Shown: piece by piece, positions 1 to 6,793 of the stretch | Position numbering within the stretch: the stretch's first letter is position 1 | Layout: each line of letters starts with the position of its first letter | Assembly (NCBI GenBank): GCA_036265935.1 | Contig: DATAOB010000007.1 | Span: forward strand, 1-12,468 | Length of the DNA stretch: 12,468 bases | Origin: JAFASC01 sp036265935 | GTDB taxonomy: Bacteria; Pseudomonadota; Alphaproteobacteria; Rhizobiales; Beijerinckiaceae | Direction of reading: 5' to 3' | Program-made: the position numbers and the translations under genes | Notes under the pieces: model-generated | What the model was told of the DNA's origin: nothing | Databases searched by the model: none | Seen by the model: the letters and a program-made list of their open reading frames with translations, nothing else

Positions 1-515
1 TCAAGGTGAACATGTTCAGATTGCGTGTGATGAGCGATTGGCCGCCGCGCTTAAAGAAGGGCCATCCCGCGCCCAAAGCACGACCAGCGTGGCGAGGAGC
101 ATTTGCACAAGGTTCGACCTCTGCTGACCGACATAATGGCCAAGATCGAAGAAATGGCTTCCCATTTCGAGCTCGAAGACCGGCACCGTCAGTGCAAGAG
201 CGATCCAGAGCCGGCGCGACATGTCGCTGAGCTCAGGGTTCGGCCCCAGCTCCGATCCGGCGACAAGCGGCTCCAGTGCCATGCCGCAGGATGGGACAAG
301 CGCCTGGTCCGACCTGACGGATCTGCGGATGCATCGGGCAGGTGTAGATCGCGCCCGCCGCGGCGGCCTCGGCCGCTCGCGACGCGGGGCACATAGCGCT
401 CTGGATCAGCCTCGAATTTCGATTTGCAGCCGGCTGAACAGAAGAAATAGGGCTGGCCCTGATATTCAGCCCGATGCTTCGCAGTAATCGCGTCGACCTG
501 CTCCCGCAGAGGCGT
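1..515 (-). pseudogene. copA: Decayed copper-translocating P-type ATPase (copA) 5' remnant, runs off the window
   Basis: Read on the minus strand, pieces of a CopA-type ATPase follow in the right order but in different frames. A YHS domain (EYQGQPYFFCSAGCKSKF, about 402-465) is followed by the heavy-metal-binding motif YTCPMHPQIRQVGPGACP (about 297-350), then CGMALEPL, then the start of the first membrane segment (SRRLWIALALTVPVF, LLATLVVLWA), then GWPFFKRGGQSL and LNMFTL at the window edge. Joining them needs frame changes near 503 (CG[M]QVD, one base missing), 376-396 (between the YHS domain and the Ala-rich linker), 289-291 (one extra base between CPI and CGM) and 67-72 (two extra bases between LWA and GWP). 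The DPVCGM start of the YHS domain is also broken and no start codon is left. The longest uninterrupted piece covers 16-282. The remnant abuts the stop of the cyclic-nucleotide-binding gene. It cannot make a functional copper exporter as read here; what lies left of position 1 is unknown. Confidence 0.8.
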
Positions 516-527
516 CCGTTCGCCGCG

Positions 528-893
528 TCAGATGGCGGCGCTCATGCCGCGAATACGCCGCGCCATCACTTCCATGACGTACATCGCGAAGTTTGGCACC
601 TCGTCGATCATGAAGCGGAATTTGCGGGCATCGACGATCGACAATTCCGCGGTTTCCTTCACCCGCGCCGTGGAGGTGCGTGACGAGCCGTCGATCACCG
701 ACATGAAGCCCAGCGCCTCGTTCGGCCCGCAAACTTCGACGACCTTGTCGCCGATCACGATCTCGATCGCGCCGGACTGAATGACATACATGCAATTGCC
801 GGGGTCGCCCTTGGCAAAAACGTTGCTGCCGGCCGGAAAGGTCACGTTGGTGCCGGCGCGGCTGGCGAAGATGCGCATGTCGATATCGCTCAT
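528..893 (-). CDS. Small stand-alone cyclic nucleotide-binding domain protein
   Basis: This 121-residue protein is essentially one cNMP-binding (Crp/Fnr-type) beta-barrel domain: PAGSNVFAKGD (20-30), MYVIQSGAIEIVIG (35-48), and the phosphate-binding-cassette region EALGFMSVIDGSSRTSTARV (59-78). A short C-terminal helix (93-115) follows. There is no helix-turn-helix, so it is not a whole transcription factor. The conserved Arg of the cassette is present (Arg72), but the Glu that normally follows the Gly and contacts the ribose is replaced by Phe63, so classic cAMP binding is doubtful. The ATG overlaps the stop of the upstream hydrolase gene in an ATGA junction, with AAGGG just upstream, so translation is probably coupled. 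It is the last gene of the MFS-hydrolase operon. A role as a ligand-sensing or regulatory partner of the neighbouring enzyme is inference only. Confidence 0.85.
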   Translation of the reverse strand: MSDIDMRIFASRAGTNVTFPAGSNVFAKGDPGNCMYVIQSGAIEIVIGDKVVEVCGPNEALGFMSVIDGSSRTSTARVKETAELSIVDARKFRFMIDEVPNFAMYVMEVMARRIRGMSAAI

Positions 894-1648
894 GGACCCT
901 TCCCGTTCTGCTGCAGGCGCCGTCTGTAGAGCGCCAAGAGCCGCTCCCAGTGCCGCTCGGCAGCCGGTTTATCGAAGCACCATCTCCCGGGAAAGGCGAA
1001 ACCGTGGTGGACGCCGGCATAGATTTCCAGCTCGCCCTTCGCGCCGGATGTCTCGAATAGCCGACGCAATTCTTCCACCATGGGCAAAGGGGCAAGCTCG
1101 TCGTGCTCGGCGCAGGCGATGTAGAGCTCGCCCTTGCATTTGCGCAATGACAAGTGGGGACTTTCTTCGGCATCGCTGACGATCCAGGTTCCGTAGAAGG
1201 ACGCGGCGGCGGCGACGCGATCGGGATAACGTGCCGCTGCGGCGAGCGCGTAGGGTCCACTCATGCAGTAGCCGTGCACGCCCACAGGACCGCGTTTCAC
1301 CGCGGGCTGACCATCGAGAAAGTCGAGCATCGCAGCGACGTCGGCCATCACCGGCGGGATCGTCATCTTGCTGCGAATGGCCCTCATCCGCACATATTCG
1401 GGATCATCTTTGGTGAGCACGGTCGGTCCAAAGAACGTGTCGCGTCCGGCGCGGTAGTACAGGTTCGGCAGGACCACGTAGTAGCCAACGGTCGCGAGCC
1501 GTCGCGCCATGTCGCGCAATTCCTCGCGGATCCCCGGCGCATCCATGAGAAAGAGCACGGCGGGATGAGGTCCCTCCCGCTCCGGCCGGCAGATGAAGCT
1601 CTCCATCGCACCGTCCTTGGTGCGGATATCGAGAATGGTCTCGATCAA
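890..1648 (-). CDS. Dienelactone hydrolase family protein
   Basis: The protein is a 252-residue alpha/beta hydrolase of the dienelactone hydrolase family. The nucleophile elbow is GYCMSG (126-131) with Cys128 as nucleophile. Asp183 (AEHDELAP) and His215 (HHGF) fit the rest of the Cys-Asp-His triad. Length and domain order are normal for the family, which hydrolyses lactones and esters, classically in chlorocatechol breakdown; the substrate here is unknown. The start chosen is TTG at 1648, because GAGG lies 8 bases upstream and the N-terminal strand (ETILDIRTKDG) is conserved-looking; the next ATG, at residue 15, would cut into that strand. It sits 28 bases after the MFS gene and overlaps the next gene by four bases, which suggests uptake and hydrolysis of one compound. 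It is cytoplasmic, with no signal peptide. Confidence 0.88.
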   Translation of the reverse strand: MIETILDIRTKDGAMESFICRPEREGPHPAVLFLMDAPGIREELRDMARRLATVGYYVVLPNLYYRAGRDTFFGPTVLTKDDPEYVRMRAIRSKMTIPPVMADVAAMLDFLDGQPAVKRGPVGVHGYCMSGPYALAAAARYPDRVAAAASFYGTWIVSDAEESPHLSLRKCKGELYIACAEHDELAPLPMVEELRRLFETSGAKGELEIYAGVHHGFAFPGRWCFDKPAAERHWERLLALYRRRLQQNGKGP

Positions 1649-1676
1649 TGGCGAGCCTCAGCGGACCGGCCGCTTT

Positions 1677-2990
1677 TCACGCATCGGCGTGCAGCACTCG
1701 GCCACGCGTCTCCGGCAGCGCATAGGCGGCGATGAAGAACACCCCGTAAGCGACGACCGCGAAAATAGCGATCGCGTTGGCGAGCGTCATGTACGCCGAG
1801 ATGACGCCGACCAGCGTCGGGAACAGCGCGCCGATGCCGCGTCCAAAATTGTAGCAGAAGCCCTGGCCGGAGCCGCGAAGCCGCGTCGGATAAAGCTCGG
1901 TGAGGAAGGCGCCCATACCGGAGAAATAACCCGAGGCGAAGAAGCCGAGCGGGAAGCCAAGTAGCCAGAGAATGTTGTTTGACAGCGGTATCTGCGTATA
2001 GGCGAGGACGACGCCGATCGCGCCAAGTGAGAAGATCAGGAACAGATTGCGCCGTCCGATCCGGTCGGCGAGCCAGGCGCCGACGAGATAACCAATGAAC
2101 GAGCCGATGATCAGCGTCGCCAGATACCCGGTCGACGAGACGATCGAGAGATGCCGTTCCGTCGTGAGAAATCGCGGCACCCAGGCGGTGATCGCGTAAT
2201 AGCCGCCCTGCATGCCTGTCGCGACGAGCGAAGCAAGGATCGTCGTCTTGAGGATCGGGCCTGCAAAAATCTCCCAAATCGCCGGCCGGTCGCCGCTCGC
2301 GGCCTGGTGACGCCGCGTCTCGGCGGAAATCTCCGGCTCTTTCACGTAGCGGCGCAGATAGAAGACAAGCAGCGCCGGCAGCGCGCCGATGACGAACATC
2401 CAGCGCCACGCCTGTTCTGCCGGCAACAGCGAAAATAGGATCGCTTGCGATAGAACCGCCAAGCCCCAGCCGACCGCCCAGCCTGATTGCACCGAGCCGA
2501 CGGCGCGGCCGCGATATTGCGGGCGGATCGCTTCGCCCATCAGCACGGCGCCGGCCGCCCATTCGCCGCCGAAGCCAAGGCCGAGAATCGTGCGGGCGAT
2601 CAGGAGCTGATTGAAGTCTTGCGCGAACGCGCAGACGATCGAGAAGAAGGAGAACCACAGAATCGTGATCTGCAGCGTCAGCACCCGCCCGATGCGATCG
2701 GCGAGATAGCCGGCGAGCCATCCGCCGATGGCAGAGGCGAGCAGAGTTGCAGTCACCGCAGCACCGGCCGAACCGGGATCGACGTTCCACAATTTGATGA
2801 TGGTGCCGATGACCAAGGGATAGATCATGAAATCCATGCCATCGAGCGCCCAGCCCGTCGCGCAGGACCAGAATGTGCGTCGCTCGGCGAGATTCATGTC
2901 TTTGTAGAAGGCGGTCAGGCTCGTGTCTTCGATCGGCACGACGGTGTCGGCGGGCGCCGCGCTTAAGCGGCTCGTCGTTTCTGTTGCCAT
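1677..2990 (-). CDS. MFS transporter (organic/aromatic acid:H+ symporter type)
   Basis: This is a 437-residue inner-membrane major facilitator with about 12 hydrophobic helices. Helix 1 carries GWALDGMDFMIYPLV (46-60), with the Asp-x-x-x-Asp pattern typical of the acid:H+ symporter groups (AAHS/SHS/MHS-like). Loop motif A appears twice, as GYLADRIGRV (94-103) and AWLADRIGRR (305-314), one in each half. LGLGFGGEWAAGAVLMGE (137-154) and RGRAVGSVQSGWAVG (160-174) are also family-like. The frame is open further upstream to 3062, but ATG 2990 is preferred: it has a strong GGGGGGA ribosome site five bases upstream, and the promoter at 3031-3059 would place the transcript start near 3024. It is the first gene of the operon with the hydrolase and the cNMP-binding protein. 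The cargo is unknown; a carboxylate or aromatic acid is the best guess from subgroup and context. Confidence 0.87.
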   Translation of the reverse strand: MATETTSRLSAAPADTVVPIEDTSLTAFYKDMNLAERRTFWSCATGWALDGMDFMIYPLVIGTIIKLWNVDPGSAGAAVTATLLASAIGGWLAGYLADRIGRVLTLQITILWFSFFSIVCAFAQDFNQLLIARTILGLGFGGEWAAGAVLMGEAIRPQYRGRAVGSVQSGWAVGWGLAVLSQAILFSLLPAEQAWRWMFVIGALPALLVFYLRRYVKEPEISAETRRHQAASGDRPAIWEIFAGPILKTTILASLVATGMQGGYYAITAWVPRFLTTERHLSIVSSTGYLATLIIGSFIGYLVGAWLADRIGRRNLFLIFSLGAIGVVLAYTQIPLSNNILWLLGFPLGFFASGYFSGMGAFLTELYPTRLRGSGQGFCYNFGRGIGALFPTLVGVISAYMTLANAIAIFAVVAYGVFFIAAYALPETRGRVLHADA

Positions 2991-3030
2991 TGCTTCCCCC
3001 CAGCGGTCGCGGCCTTGTTTCGCAGTCGCG

Positions 3031-3059
3031 ATTATCTTCTCTTCCCGGTTTTCACGCAA
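3031..3059 (-). promoter_or_regulatory. Sigma-70-type promoter for the MFS operon
   Basis: On the minus strand, TTGCGT (3054-3059) and GATAAT (3031-3036) are separated by exactly 17 bases. GATAAT matches the -10 consensus at five of six positions. The predicted transcript start, near 3024, gives a leader of about 34 bases before ATG 2990. It lies inside the upstream extension of the same open frame, which supports the shorter transporter start. No experimental support. Confidence 0.5.
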
Positions 3060-3077
3060 CAACCGTGGCCGGGTGTG

Positions 3078-3083
3078 TAGAAT
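3078..3083 (+). promoter_or_regulatory. Possible -10 element (TAGAAT) for the DUF4188 gene
   Basis: TAGAAT matches the sigma-70 -10 consensus at five of six positions. It would start a transcript near 3090, about 24 bases before ATG 3114. No convincing -35 is seen at 17 bases, so this is a weak call. It would make the 2991-3113 gap a divergent promoter region shared with the MFS operon. Confidence 0.3.
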
Positions 3084-3113
3084 GGCGTTCGGAAGCTGCG
3101 AGGAGGCCCGGCA

Positions 3114-3632
3114 ATGACAGGCTCAATGACCCCGCGAGCGCCGGATTTTTCAGGTTACCCAGATCTCGTGGTGATGATGCTCGGAATGCATGTGAGGACT
3201 TGGTTCGGTCTCCGCACACTGCTCGGGTTTCGAAAGCCGATCGAGCTTGCCGGGGCCGCAAGGCCGGAGGGGCTGCTGCATTACGAGAACAACATCGTGT
3301 TCAGCCTTTCGTCAACGCACGTCGGAATGCGCTGGTACTGGCGCAACATGGCAAGTCTCGAAGCTTGGGCAAAGAGCGAGCCGCACCGGACGTGGTGGCG
3401 CAATTTCCTGAAGGATTCGGGCGGGACCGGCTTCTGGCATGAGACCTATCACATGCGCGGCGGCATGGAGGCGATCTACGACGACGTGAGCCCGCGCCCG
3501 GGTATCTCGGCCTTCACGCCGATGCTTCCCGCACGCGGCTCGCTTGCTTCTCGTCATCGCAATTGGGCGGCTCGCGACACGAGCGAACTGTCGCTTGAAA
3601 ACTGGCCCGAGGACCCGCCGAGCGCCGGCTGA
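3114..3632 (+). CDS. DUF4188 / monooxygenase-like family protein
   Basis: This 172-residue protein resembles the DUF4188 family, whose members have a ferredoxin-like, dimeric alpha/beta-barrel (ABM-type) fold and are often labelled monooxygenase-family or phenylacetaldoxime-dehydratase-like. Visible features are LVVMMLGMHVRTWFGL (18-33), the barrel strand and helix VGMRWYWRNMASLEAWAKS (70-88), HRTWWRNF (91-98), and the signature GFWHETYHMRGGMEAIYDD (106-124). The reaction is not known. Some relatives have an N-terminal haem ligand, which I cannot assign here. The start at 3114 is supported by GAGGAGG ending seven bases upstream. The C-terminal 30 residues, after LPARG, are hydrophilic and look like a disordered tail. 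The gene is divergent from the MFS operon across a 123-bp gap, so joint regulation is possible but not shown. Confidence 0.8.
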   Translation: MTGSMTPRAPDFSGYPDLVVMMLGMHVRTWFGLRTLLGFRKPIELAGAARPEGLLHYENNIVFSLSSTHVGMRWYWRNMASLEAWAKSEPHRTWWRNFLKDSGGTGFWHETYHMRGGMEAIYDDVSPRPGISAFTPMLPARGSLASRHRNWAARDTSELSLENWPEDPPSAG

Positions 3633-3750
3633 TCATCCGCAACATCTGCCGGGCGCTTGCCGCGACGAACTCCCAAGACGGTCCACAGAGCGCCTGAATT
3701 GACGGGCAAAGAATGGCGGGGAAGAACCAAGCGGCGAAAGACGGTTTCCA

Positions 3751-4188
3751 TTGCGGCGGAGAGTTGGCCCGTTCACCAGCGCAGCGCGTACGATCGCCTT
3801 GATGCTGATCGCGTTACTCAGCTGCGCGGCTGCATGCGCGGCAGCCCCGGCTGCGCAAAAAAATGCACCCACGCCGGCGCCTCGGCCATCGGACTCGGTC
3901 GAACAGGAGCATGCTCAGTCGACGTCACCGCGCGGAGCGGGTGCTGCACGCGCTTCCAAAACCCGCACGCTTCCGCAGAATCAAGCGGCGCCGGAAAAAC
4001 CACCCGCACCTGCCGCCACGACAAGTACGCCGTTATCGCATGACGCGGAGCCGGTGTTTCCCTCATTACCCGCCGCATCTCGGGCGCGTATGCGCGATTG
4101 CGGCCGCGAATGGCAGGAGATGAAGCGGACGGGCGAAGCGAAAGAGCTCACGTGGCGCGATTTCGCCACGAAGTGCCTGACGCGGTAA
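3751..4188 (+). CDS. Small secreted Pro/Ala-rich protein with C-terminal Cys-Trp motif
   Basis: I do not recognise a named family. The 145-residue product has Arg2-Arg4, then a hydrophobic stretch at about 14-32 (TIALMLIALLSCAAACAAA), consistent with a signal peptide. Cys25 and Cys29 each sit in a weak lipobox-like context, so a lipoprotein is possible. Residues 33-95 are low-complexity, rich in Ala, Pro, Ser and Thr. The compact C-terminus (115-145) contains CGREWQEMKR and LTWRDFATKC, a Cys-x3-Trp ... Trp-x2-Phe-x3-Cys pattern. That pattern recurs in small periplasmic hypothetical proteins of Bradyrhizobium-like bacteria and often has a PsiF-like flavour. The two Cys (117, 142) could form a disulfide. 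The start is uncertain: TTG 3751 gives a proper basic n-region but no clear ribosome site; ATG 3802, the next choice, would lose the basic residues. An in-frame TGA at 3700 limits upstream extension. Confidence 0.6.
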   Translation: MRRRVGPFTSAARTIALMLIALLSCAAACAAAPAAQKNAPTPAPRPSDSVEQEHAQSTSPRGAGAARASKTRTLPQNQAAPEKPPAPAATTSTPLSHDAEPVFPSLPAASRARMRDCGREWQEMKRTGEAKELTWRDFATKCLTR

Positions 4189-4208
4189 GCCGAGACGCCA
4201 GACATACC

Positions 4209-4244
4209 AAAGAAAAGCCGCCCCTCTCCATAAAGAGGGACGGC
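4209..4244 (-). terminator. Rho-independent terminator of the histone-like gene
   Basis: An inverted repeat of 11 pairs with one mismatch (4217-4227 with 4234-4244, loop of six) is followed on the minus strand by TTTTCTTT. This is a classic intrinsic terminator for the gene ending at 4310. On the plus strand it lacks a T tract, so it would terminate the small secreted protein's transcript less well. Confidence 0.75.
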
Positions 4245-4309
4245 GAGTCGTCCAAATGATCGGGCCTGCGCTGAGTGTGGCTCACGCCGACCCGTTCAGA
4301 TCGACGGCG

Positions 4310-4645
4310 CTATTGCTGCTCCGAGCCGTTCGAGCCGGAACCCGATGCAGCGCCAGCCGCGCCGGCGCCGCGGCCTCTGCCGCCGCCTTTGCGTGATCCG
4401 CCCTTGCGGCCGTATTTGCGCGTGCCTTTTTTGCTCGCACCCTTGCGGCCGTATTTGCGCGTACCCTTCTTAGCCGTACCTTTACGGCCGTACTTGCGCG
4501 TACCCTTCTTGGCGCCGCCCTTGCGGGGGCCCTTCTTCGCCGCGTATTTCCTTGTCGGCGTACGCTTGTAGGTGCCCTTACGCCCACCCTTTTTTCCTGT
4601 CGATTTCTTTCCAGTCGACCTACGCTTCGTTGTTGCTCTCGCCAT
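4310..4645 (-). CDS. Histone H1-like, Lys/Arg/Gly-rich repeat protein
   Basis: The 111-residue product has 40 Lys or Arg and one acidic residue, as in bacterial histone-H1-like DNA- or RNA-binding proteins. An N-terminal basic stretch (MARATTKRRSTGKK) leads into three 13-residue repeats of the form (A/S)KKGTRKYGRKG(T/A/G) at 45-57, 58-70 and 71-83. A Gly/Ala/Ser-rich, uncharged tail follows (about 88-111). It probably coats nucleic acid; whether DNA or RNA cannot be told. ATG 4645 is chosen because GGGGA lies about eight bases upstream; a longer frame to 4687 lacks basic character and good initiation signals. It is monocistronic, with its own terminator at 4209-4244 and a long upstream non-coding region. 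It could also be a low-complexity structural protein without a specific role. Confidence 0.75.
   Translation of the reverse strand: MARATTKRRSTGKKSTGKKGGRKGTYKRTPTRKYAAKKGPRKGGAKKGTRKYGRKGTAKKGTRKYGRKGASKKGTRKYGRKGGSRKGGGRGRGAGAAGAASGSGSNGSEQQ
4397..4513 (-). repeat. Three tandem 39-bp in-frame repeats
   Basis: Three 39-bp units encode the 13-residue repeats of the histone-like protein. The units share runs such as CGCAAATACGGCCGCAAGGG (minus strand) and differ mostly at third positions and at the one or two linker codons. Copy number may vary between strains by slippage. Confidence 0.85.
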
Positions 4646-4666
4646 CTTTGGTCCCCATTCGGAAGC

Positions 4667-4685
4667 GCCGGTAAATGTAACCGGC
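4667..4685. promoter_or_regulatory. Inverted repeat GCCGGT-N7-ACCGGC upstream of histone-like gene
   Basis: A perfect 6-bp inverted repeat with a 7-base spacer lies 22-40 bases upstream of ATG 4645. It could be an operator or an mRNA leader hairpin. Given its size it could also be chance. Confidence 0.25.
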
Positions 4686-5240
4686 AAGAGGCATGATTAG
4701 CGTAACGCGGTTAAGCACTCGTGCAAGTGGCTAATGCGCGATTGAGCATTGTTTGCTGGCTAATCGCGTTCGAATCTGACCGTGCAAGAGCTTTCTCGCA
4801 TCGCTTTGCTTGGGGTTTTTGATCGTGTTCTTCGATGCTGTGCGGCTTGTACATAAGCGCGGCGGGGGTCGTCCTTCACATCGATTCAGGACTGCCGCTC
4901 GCCCGAGATGCAAGGCCGATGAAGGCGCCGCATCATTCGCCAAACGATGGCTCTCATATCGAGAAAGACCAAGGAATTCTAAGCGAATTCGGCAATGGGC
5001 GGGCGCGGTACTCACGCCATCAAACTGCGCCGGCGACCCGCCGCTTCTGCCGGCCTCGGCTCATCCGGCCACTCTCCCGGCGGTCCCTACGCTGGGCCTT
5101 CGACGCGGGTGCGATCAATCGAGCCATGCAATTCGCCGCCGCAAGGATCGGCCGCCCGCCGCGCGCAAAAAAATCGGTGCATGATTTCCGCTTTTGCGAA
5201 AAACTTCGCTTGGCGCACGGCTCTGATGTTGCGGATTCGC

Positions 5241-5265
5241 GCGAATCGGCCATCAGCCGATTCGC
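5241..5265 (-). terminator. gatB: Strong hairpin just after gatB
   Basis: GCGAATCGGC and GCCGATTCGC form a perfect 10-bp stem with a 5-base loop, starting 12 bases after the gatB stop on the minus strand. The outer arm also belongs to a second perfect palindrome (5234-5247, GATTCGCGCGAATC), so two structures compete. There is no T tract, so this may be an mRNA 3'-end stabiliser or a Rho-assisted terminator rather than a classic intrinsic one. Confidence 0.4.
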
Positions 5266-5277
5266 GGATTGCGCTCT

Positions 5278-6747
5278 TCAGATGCCGAGTTTGGCCTTCA
5301 GCAGCGCGTTCACGGCTTGCGGATTGGCCTTGCCGCCCGTGGCTTTCATCGCCTGACCGACGAACCAACCGAGCATGGTCGGCTTCTGTTTCGCCTGCGC
5401 GACCTTGTCGGGATTGGCGGCGATGATCTGATCGATGGCCGCTTCGATCGCGCCGGTATCGGTCACCTGCTTCATGCCGCGGCTCTCGACGAGCGCGCGG
5501 GGATCGCCGCCCTCGCTCCACACGATCTCGAACAGGTCCTTGGCGATCTTGCCGGAGATCGTGCCGTCGGAAATGAGATCGATGATCGCGGCAAGCTGCT
5601 CGGCCGAAACCGGCGAGTTGCCGATTGTCTTAGCCTCCTTGTTCAGCCGGCCGAAGAGTTCGTTGATCACCCAATTGGCGGCGAGCTTCGCGTCGCGTCC
5701 TTTGGCGACCGCCTCGAAGAAGTCGGCGGATTCGCGATCGGCAACGAGCACGCCGGAATCGTAGCCCGTCAGGCCGTATTGTTTGCTGAAGCGGGCGCGC
5801 TTCTCGTCCGGCAGCTCCGGCAGACCGGCCGCGAGCGTCTCGATGTAGCTCTGATCGAGCTGCAGCGGCAGCAGATCGGGATCGGGGAAATAGCGATAGT
5901 CATGCGCCTCTTCCTTCGAGCGCATGGAGCGCGTCTCGCCGCGCGTCGGATCGAACAGCCGCGTCTCCTGCTCGATTATGCCGCCGTCCTCGATGATGCC
6001 GATCTGGCGTCGCGCTTCCGCCTCGATCGCCTGACCGATGAAGCGGACTGAGTTGACGTTCTTGATCTCGCAGCGCGTGCCGAGCGGCTCGCCGGGACGG
6101 CGCACCGAGACGTTCACGTCGGCGCGCAACGACCCCTGCTCCATGTTGCCGTCGCAAGTGCCGAGATAGCGCATGATCGTGCGCAGCTTCGAGACGTAGG
6201 CGCGCGCCTCGTCGGCGGAGCGCAGGTCGGGCTTCGACACGATCTCCATCAACGCCACGCCGGAGCGGTTGAGATCGACGAAGCTCTCGGTCGCCGATTG
6301 GTCGTGCAGCGACTTGCCGGCGTCCTGCTCGAGATGCAGCCGCTCGATGCCGACGCGGATCTGCTCGGTCGGTGAGACGTCGACGATCACCTCGCCTTCG
6401 CCGACAATGGGGCTCTTGTATTGCGAAATCTGATAGCCCTGCGGCAGGTCGGGATAGAAGTAGTTTTTGCGGTCGAAGACCGAGGTGAGATTGATCTTGG
6501 CTTTGAGCCCAAGCCCGGTGCGCACGGCCTGCGCGACGCACTCGGCGTTGATCACCGGCAGCATGCCCGGCATCGCCGCGTCGACGAGCGAGACATGCGA
6601 GTTAGGCTCGCCGCCGAATTCGGTCGACGCGCCGGAGAAGAGCTTGGCGCGGGATGTCACCTGCGCATGCACTTCCATCCCGACGATGATTTCCCAATCG
6701 CCGGTCGCGCCCTTGACGAGCTTGGAGGGCTTTACGTGCGTGTTCAT
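5278..6747 (-). CDS. gatB: Aspartyl/glutamyl-tRNA(Asn/Gln) amidotransferase subunit B
   Basis: GatB is the kinase and tRNA-binding subunit of GatCAB. It activates the side chain of Glu-tRNA(Gln) or Asp-tRNA(Asn) with ATP and accepts ammonia from GatA. The 489 residues match the usual length. Markers are WEIIVGMEVHAQ (18-29), the cradle-domain signature RKNYFYPDLPQGYQISQY (93-110), GVALMEIVSKPDLRS, DYRYFPDPDLLPL, and a C-terminal YqeY-like helical domain (about 340-489) with QKPTMLGWFVGQAMKAT. The start ATG 6747 is preceded by GAAGAGACC, a modest ribosome site. Unlike many relatives, it is not adjacent to gatA: 1.5 kb of accessory genes intervene, one of them on the opposite strand. It therefore probably has its own promoter in 6748-6850 or relies on readthrough from the toxin-antitoxin pair. 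Confidence 0.97.
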   Translation of the reverse strand: MNTHVKPSKLVKGATGDWEIIVGMEVHAQVTSRAKLFSGASTEFGGEPNSHVSLVDAAMPGMLPVINAECVAQAVRTGLGLKAKINLTSVFDRKNYFYPDLPQGYQISQYKSPIVGEGEVIVDVSPTEQIRVGIERLHLEQDAGKSLHDQSATESFVDLNRSGVALMEIVSKPDLRSADEARAYVSKLRTIMRYLGTCDGNMEQGSLRADVNVSVRRPGEPLGTRCEIKNVNSVRFIGQAIEAEARRQIGIIEDGGIIEQETRLFDPTRGETRSMRSKEEAHDYRYFPDPDLLPLQLDQSYIETLAAGLPELPDEKRARFSKQYGLTGYDSGVLVADRESADFFEAVAKGRDAKLAANWVINELFGRLNKEAKTIGNSPVSAEQLAAIIDLISDGTISGKIAKDLFEIVWSEGGDPRALVESRGMKQVTDTGAIEAAIDQIIAANPDKVAQAKQKPTMLGWFVGQAMKATGGKANPQAVNALLKAKLGI

Positions 6748-6793
6748 CAGGGTCTCTTCGTGTCTCGGGGCAAATGGCTAGGGAGAAGCGCAC

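Larger units (their letters stand above)
4646..5277. other. Long intergenic region with no supported gene
   Basis: About 630 bases lie between the histone-like gene and gatB. Several open frames cross it (for example 4835-5356 plus and 4731-5015 minus), but none has family-like sequence, a good ribosome site or conserved-looking codon use. Visible structure: an imperfect 6-bp inverted repeat (4667-4685) in the leader of the histone-like gene; two GAATTC sites five bases apart (4974-4990); A-rich runs near 5166-5172; and a strong hairpin next to gatB (5241-5265). A TTCGAATC string near 4769 lacks tRNA stems. I see no RNA gene. Confidence 0.5.

Noticed and set aside
466..1260. 264-residue minus-strand open frame across the hydrolase and cNMP genes
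   Set aside because: Out of frame with both real genes over most of its length; the tail happens to overlap the decayed copA YHS start.
1645..2790. 381-residue minus-strand open frame overlapping the MFS gene
   Set aside because: It is Arg/Ala-rich, lacks family motifs, and lies over the clearly coding MFS frame; a GC-rich shadow.
4397..4513. CRISPR-like array (regular repeats)
   Set aside because: The 39-bp units are directly contiguous, without spacers, and encode in-frame protein repeats.
4760..4785. tRNA-like GTTCGAATC string
   Set aside because: The flanking bases do not form a T-arm stem and no acceptor or anticodon arms are found.
4835..5356. 173-residue plus-strand open frame in the gap before gatB
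   Set aside because: It runs into the gatB 3' end antisense, has no family-like sequence and no good ribosome site.
5269..6051. 260-residue plus-strand open frame antisense to gatB
   Set aside because: Composition mirrors the gatB codons and there is no ribosome site or recognisable domain.
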